Of a DNA stretch of 64,000 nt, positions 61,170-64,000 are shown piece after piece. This stretch comes from Roseimaritima multifibrata (lineage in GTDB: Bacteria; Planctomycetota; Planctomycetia; Pirellulales; Pirellulaceae). Location of the stretch: positions 2,108,001 through 2,172,000 of the forward strand of contig NZ_CP036262.1 of NCBI RefSeq assembly GCF_007741495.1, read 5' to 3'. Position 1 is the first letter of the stretch. Each line of letters starts with the position of its first letter. Under the pieces are notes generated by a model. That model made no database searches. It worked only from the letters and a program-made list of their open reading frames with translations, and had not been told where the DNA came from. The position numbers and the translations under genes were made by a program.

Positions 61170-62597
61170 GTGTCGGTTGAACTTCCTAACGTCCTTGCTT
61201 CTCGCTACGCCAGCGATGCGATGGTTCATCTCTGGTCGCCCGCCAATAAAGTTGTTCTCGAGCGGGAGCTGTGGGTCGCTGTCATGGAGGCGCAGTCCGA
61301 TCTGGGAGTCCCTCTTTCCGATGACGTCGTTCCCGATTACTTGCGAGTTCTTTCGCAGGTCGATCTCGATTCGATCGACGCCCGCGAACGCGTCACCAAG
61401 CACGATGTCAAAGCGAGAATCGAAGAATTCAATGCATTGGCAGGGCACGAGCACATCCATAAAGGAATGACTTCTCGCGACCTGACCGAAAATGTCGAAC
61501 AGCTGCAAATTCGTTCGGCGCTTTCGCTGGTCCGTGACCGTACGGTTGCTGCTTTGACTCTGATCGGCGAACGGGCGGCGGAGTACCGGGAATTGGCGAT
61601 CGCTGGACGAAGCCATAATGTTCCGGCTCAGGTAACCACTGTCGGCAAACGTTTCGCTTCGATTGCCGAAGAATTGTTGATCGGTTTGGAGCGGATTGAA
61701 CAATTGCTCGAACGCTATCCGCTTCGCGGAATCAAAGGACCTGTTGGGACTCAGCAGGACATGCTGGATCTGTTCCAAGGCGACCCTGCCAAGCTCGCCG
61801 CATTGGATCAGCGGATCGCTGAGAAACTTGGGTTCAGCAACTGTTTTACATCGGTCGGGCAGGTTTATCCACGGTCTCTGGATTTCGATGTGGTGTCGGC
61901 TTTGGTGCAGCTTTCCTCGGCGCCAGCTAATTTCGCTCGGACGTTGCGGCTGATGGCAGGCGCGGAACTGGCAACGGAAGGGTTCAAGCCCGGCCAGGTT
62001 GGATCGTCGGCAATGCCGCACAAAATGAACGCTCGGTCTGCGGAACGAATCGACGGTTTTAGCGTGATTCTAAGAGGCTATTTGAGTATGGTCGGTGGGC
62101 TGTTAGGCGACCAATGGAACGAAGGGGATGTCAGCTGTAGTGTCGTGCGCCGCGTTGCCCTTCCCGATGCGTTTCTCGCCATCGATGGTCAGTTGGAAAC
62201 GTTTTTGACCGTTCTTTTGGATTTCGGGGCTTACCCTGCAGTCATCGAGCGTGAACTGCGCCGCTATCTCCCTTTCCTGGCGACGACGAAGATTTTGGTT
62301 GCCGCCGTCAAATCGGGCGTCGGACGCGAAACGGCTCACGAAGCGATTAAAGAACATGCCGTCGCTGCGGCACTCGCAATGCGGGATAGCGGGCGTGATG
62401 ACAACGACGTTATCGAACGGCTGGCGGCCGATGATCGGATTCCAATGGACGCCGCAGCTCTGAGTGCGGCCATCGGTTCACCGGCGTTGTTCATCGGAAA
62501 TGCGGCAAACCAAGTCGATCAGGTTTTGGGAAAAATCGAAAGTGTCGCGGCAAAGTATCCGGACGCTGCCAAGTATCGTCCCGGTTCGATTCTGTAA
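61170..62597 (+). CDS. purB: Adenylosuccinate lyase
   Basis: 475 residues from GTG 61170. The enzyme catalyses two steps of purine synthesis: release of fumarate from SAICAR and from adenylosuccinate. Conserved blocks are the substrate-binding TKHDVKARIEEF and HIHKGMTSRDLTEN, GRSHNVPAQVTT, and the flexible signature loop G278-SSAMPHKMN-287 that carries the catalytic serine. KGPVGTQQDML and CSVVRRVALPDAF also fit. The protein belongs to the longer, human-like branch of the family. It is monocistronic. Confidence 0.96.
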   Translation: MSVELPNVLASRYASDAMVHLWSPANKVVLERELWVAVMEAQSDLGVPLSDDVVPDYLRVLSQVDLDSIDARERVTKHDVKARIEEFNALAGHEHIHKGMTSRDLTENVEQLQIRSALSLVRDRTVAALTLIGERAAEYRELAIAGRSHNVPAQVTTVGKRFASIAEELLIGLERIEQLLERYPLRGIKGPVGTQQDMLDLFQGDPAKLAALDQRIAEKLGFSNCFTSVGQVYPRSLDFDVVSALVQLSSAPANFARTLRLMAGAELATEGFKPGQVGSSAMPHKMNARSAERIDGFSVILRGYLSMVGGLLGDQWNEGDVSCSVVRRVALPDAFLAIDGQLETFLTVLLDFGAYPAVIERELRRYLPFLATTKILVAAVKSGVGRETAHEAIKEHAVAAALAMRDSGRDDNDVIERLAADDRIPMDAAALSAAIGSPALFIGNAANQVDQVLGKIESVAAKYPDAAKYRPGSIL

Positions 62598-63144
62598 GTC
62601 GACGCGGCAAATTGTTGCGGTTATTTTCGTGACGGACGTCAAGTGGTTCGCGGTTTGTTGATTTAGGGATTGTCGCCTTTTGTTTCGCGAAAGCACGCTT
62701 CTTTTGAAGTTACTTTCGCGGGGGACGTGAAACTTATAGGTGACGATTTCAACCCTGCCCATCCGAGTCTGAGTGCAGTGCTTTCAGCCCAGCGGGCGGC
62801 AGATACTTGCCGTTGGCGTAAGCCAACGGAAACCTAGCGTGCGCATGAAAGCCCAGCGGGCGACAGACCAGGGTGGTTCTGTCGCCCGCTGGGCTTTCCT
62901 TTCGCGATACCCACTCCGGCGGCTGACGCCGCCGGCAAGTATCTGCCGCCCTCCGGGCTACCTGGTTACTCGATCCCATGTAGGCTCGTCAACGGCTGCA
63001 GACCCTTCGTTTATAGATTTCAGGTCCCGAGCGAAAGGCGACAATCTTTCTCCGCTTTCGCTTCAATCGACAATCCGCTCGCCCTGTTCCGTTACGAAGA
63101 TTTTCCATGACCATGACCATGACTATTGGTCACAATCTTTTGCA
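62598..63144. repeat. Intergenic region with nested palindrome and two copies of the dispersed motif
   Basis: No gene is supported in 547 bp. From the left: a reversed motif copy (62713-62742), the nested palindrome 62786-62959, and a plus-strand motif copy (63013-63044). The frame at 62773-63339 runs through the palindrome and into the folK 3' end and is not credible. Confidence 0.8.
62786..62959. repeat. Nested palindrome (two hairpins, one inside the other)
   Basis: The outer arms 62786-62812 and 62933-62959 match at 25 of 27 positions (core GGCGGCAGATACTTGCCG). The inner arms 62847-62867 and 62878-62898 are a perfect 21-bp inverted repeat with a 10-base loop. Inner and outer arms share the AGCCCAGCGGGCG theme, so they are related to each other. 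Confidence 0.85.
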
Positions 63145-64000
63145 CTACGTTTCTCGAAACCAGTTTCCGTCATTCGTCGCTGGTTCGATGGTGCACTGCA
63201 GGGAAGCGAAGGCAGAGACCAGTTCCTGTACGGCCCAGTCTTCGTCGTCAATTTCCAGCCGATATTCCGGCCAGTCGCCGCCGGTTGGCCACATCTGATG
63301 GGGCGCTGGCCAGCGATGTGCCGCGGCGGTTTGCTGTAGACGGACGACCAATCTTGGCCAGTCGGGGCGCCAGGTTCGTTCGGGTTCGTCGGCAGGTAGT
63401 TCCTGCCGGGATGGAAGTTTCGGTAGGGAGGCTGCGATCCATGGTCGGTCGGATGGTGCGTTCCAACCTTCGTCTGCACGGTTGAGCCCCGCCGACGACC
63501 AGTCGGTTGTGTGAAGACTGTCCGGAGTCGGGGCGAAAACCGCGTTTGGTAAATCCTCTTCATCGGGTACCGATTCGGACAACGCCGAGGCTGGGAGCGA
63601 CTGAATCTGAAGCTTTTTGGCAACCCTGTTGCAGATGCGATTGCGTGTTTCTAGGTCTCCACCGACAAGAGCCAACGACGGCGGGGCGGCCTGTAGGTGG
63701 TCGACCATGCGTTGAATCGACCAGCCGAATCGTGGGTCTTTCCATTCGGGAACAACGTCGCATGCAGGTTTCAAGACAAACATACGGGCGGTGTAGCGGG
63801 GATGGGGAACGATCAGGTCGGATCCGCCGCCCGTTAAATCACCGTACAGGACGACGTCCAAGTCGATCGATCGAGCATCCCAGCGGATCTTTCGCGTCCG
63901 CCCCAGTTCCGTTTCGATCTGCTGCAGCCAATTTAAAACTTCGCGTACCGAAGCGTCTGTCTGGAAAGCAGCCACCGCATTTAGAAACGGTTCTTGACCG
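63145..64000 (-). CDS. folK: FolK (HPPK), 3' part, with a C-terminal extension; runs off the window
   Basis: The gene continues past the right edge: the frame stays open to base 64000 and reads GQEPFLNAV before the GTG at 63975, which fits the conserved HPPK interior, so that GTG is not a start. Visible HPPK parts are VREVLNWLQQIETELGR, the signature RWDARSIDLDVVLYGD with the two metal Asp residues, and the LIVPHPRYTARMFVLKPACD block. The enzyme pyrophosphorylates 6-hydroxymethyl-dihydropterin in folate synthesis. HPPK normally ends soon after this; here about 180 more residues follow (from LALVGGDLETRNRICNRVAKKL), of no family I recognise and rich in Trp and Pro. Confidence 0.9.
   Translation of the reverse strand, partial: GQEPFLNAVAAFQTDASVREVLNWLQQIETELGRTRKIRWDARSIDLDVVLYGDLTGGGSDLIVPHPRYTARMFVLKPACDVVPEWKDPRFGWSIQRMVDHLQAAPPSLALVGGDLETRNRICNRVAKKLQIQSLPASALSESVPDEEDLPNAVFAPTPDSLHTTDWSSAGLNRADEGWNAPSDRPWIAASLPKLPSRQELPADEPERTWRPDWPRLVVRLQQTAAAHRWPAPHQMWPTGGDWPEYRLEIDDEDWAVQELVSAFASLQCTIEPATNDGNWFRET

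Noticed and set aside
62773-63339. 188-residue plus-strand frame
   Set aside because: It runs through the nested palindrome and then antisense to folK.
63145-63975. FolK start at GTG 63975
   Set aside because: The frame upstream continues with the conserved HPPK interior (EPFLNAV), so the gene runs off the window.

Overview
The window looks like chromosomal DNA of a planctomycete, most likely a Pirellulaceae member related to Rhodopirellula. The evidence is the set of near-diagnostic families packed into 64 kb: a PVC-type haem-binding propeller protein, a DUF1501 and PSCyt1/DUF1549/DUF1553 pair, a DUF1559 pseudopilin-like protein, a Minf_1886-family protein beside a PSP1 protein, a secreted sulfatase, and an HhH-less UvrC. 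No genus can be named from sequence alone. Genes lie on both strands, and many intergenic stretches are filled with structured non-coding repeats.

Layout. 0-9 kb: a large membrane protein, a 1.1 kb block of duplicated hairpin repeats, a secreted PVC haem protein, a MoxR-like ATPase and a DUF3500 protein. 9-15 kb: an atypical receiver protein, homoserine dehydrogenase, a TerC-family membrane protein, a tandem-repeat spacer and a GntP permease with a small membrane protein behind it. 15-20 kb: a DevBCA-type ABC exporter whose ATPase carries a cyclic-nucleotide-binding domain and which has two DevC-type permeases. 20-30 kb: a repeat block, an NfeD-type membrane protease, a class 3 lipase, short UvrC, an M16 metalloprotease, a Rieske protein and a sulfatase. 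30.4-32.1 kb: an insertion sequence, complete by its ends (14-bp terminal inverted repeats and an exact 9-bp target duplication), inserted next to the 3' end of the CCA-adding enzyme gene. 33-43 kb: a zinc metallopeptidase, a secreted helical protein, two tandem acyltransferase-like membrane proteins, a small lipoprotein, a DUF1559 protein, the Minf_1886/PSP1 pair and a WD40-like protein.

43.6-52.2 kb is a six-gene chemosensory cluster, cheW-cheR(TPR)-cheW-mcp(PAS)-cheA(REC)-cheB. It matches the parts list of a Wsp-like alternative-cellular-function system, but in a rotated order and without a WspR-type diguanylate cyclase in the window. 52-59 kb holds a DUF1501/DUF1553 operon and a divergent secreted FAD oxidoreductase. 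59-64 kb holds a YpfJ-like protease, tRNA-His with a clear promoter, a solitary ExbD, adenylosuccinate lyase, a nested palindrome and the 3' part of folK.

The least explained material is non-coding. One short motif (ATAAATYGCACGTCC followed by GAGCGAAAGGCGACAA) recurs on both strands at a dozen or so intergenic sites. It is often joined to perfect hairpins, and two of these, 17 kb apart, differ only by compensated base-pair changes. This indicates selection or mobility acting on structure. Together with the insertion sequence, the repeats are the best candidates for something not yet described.
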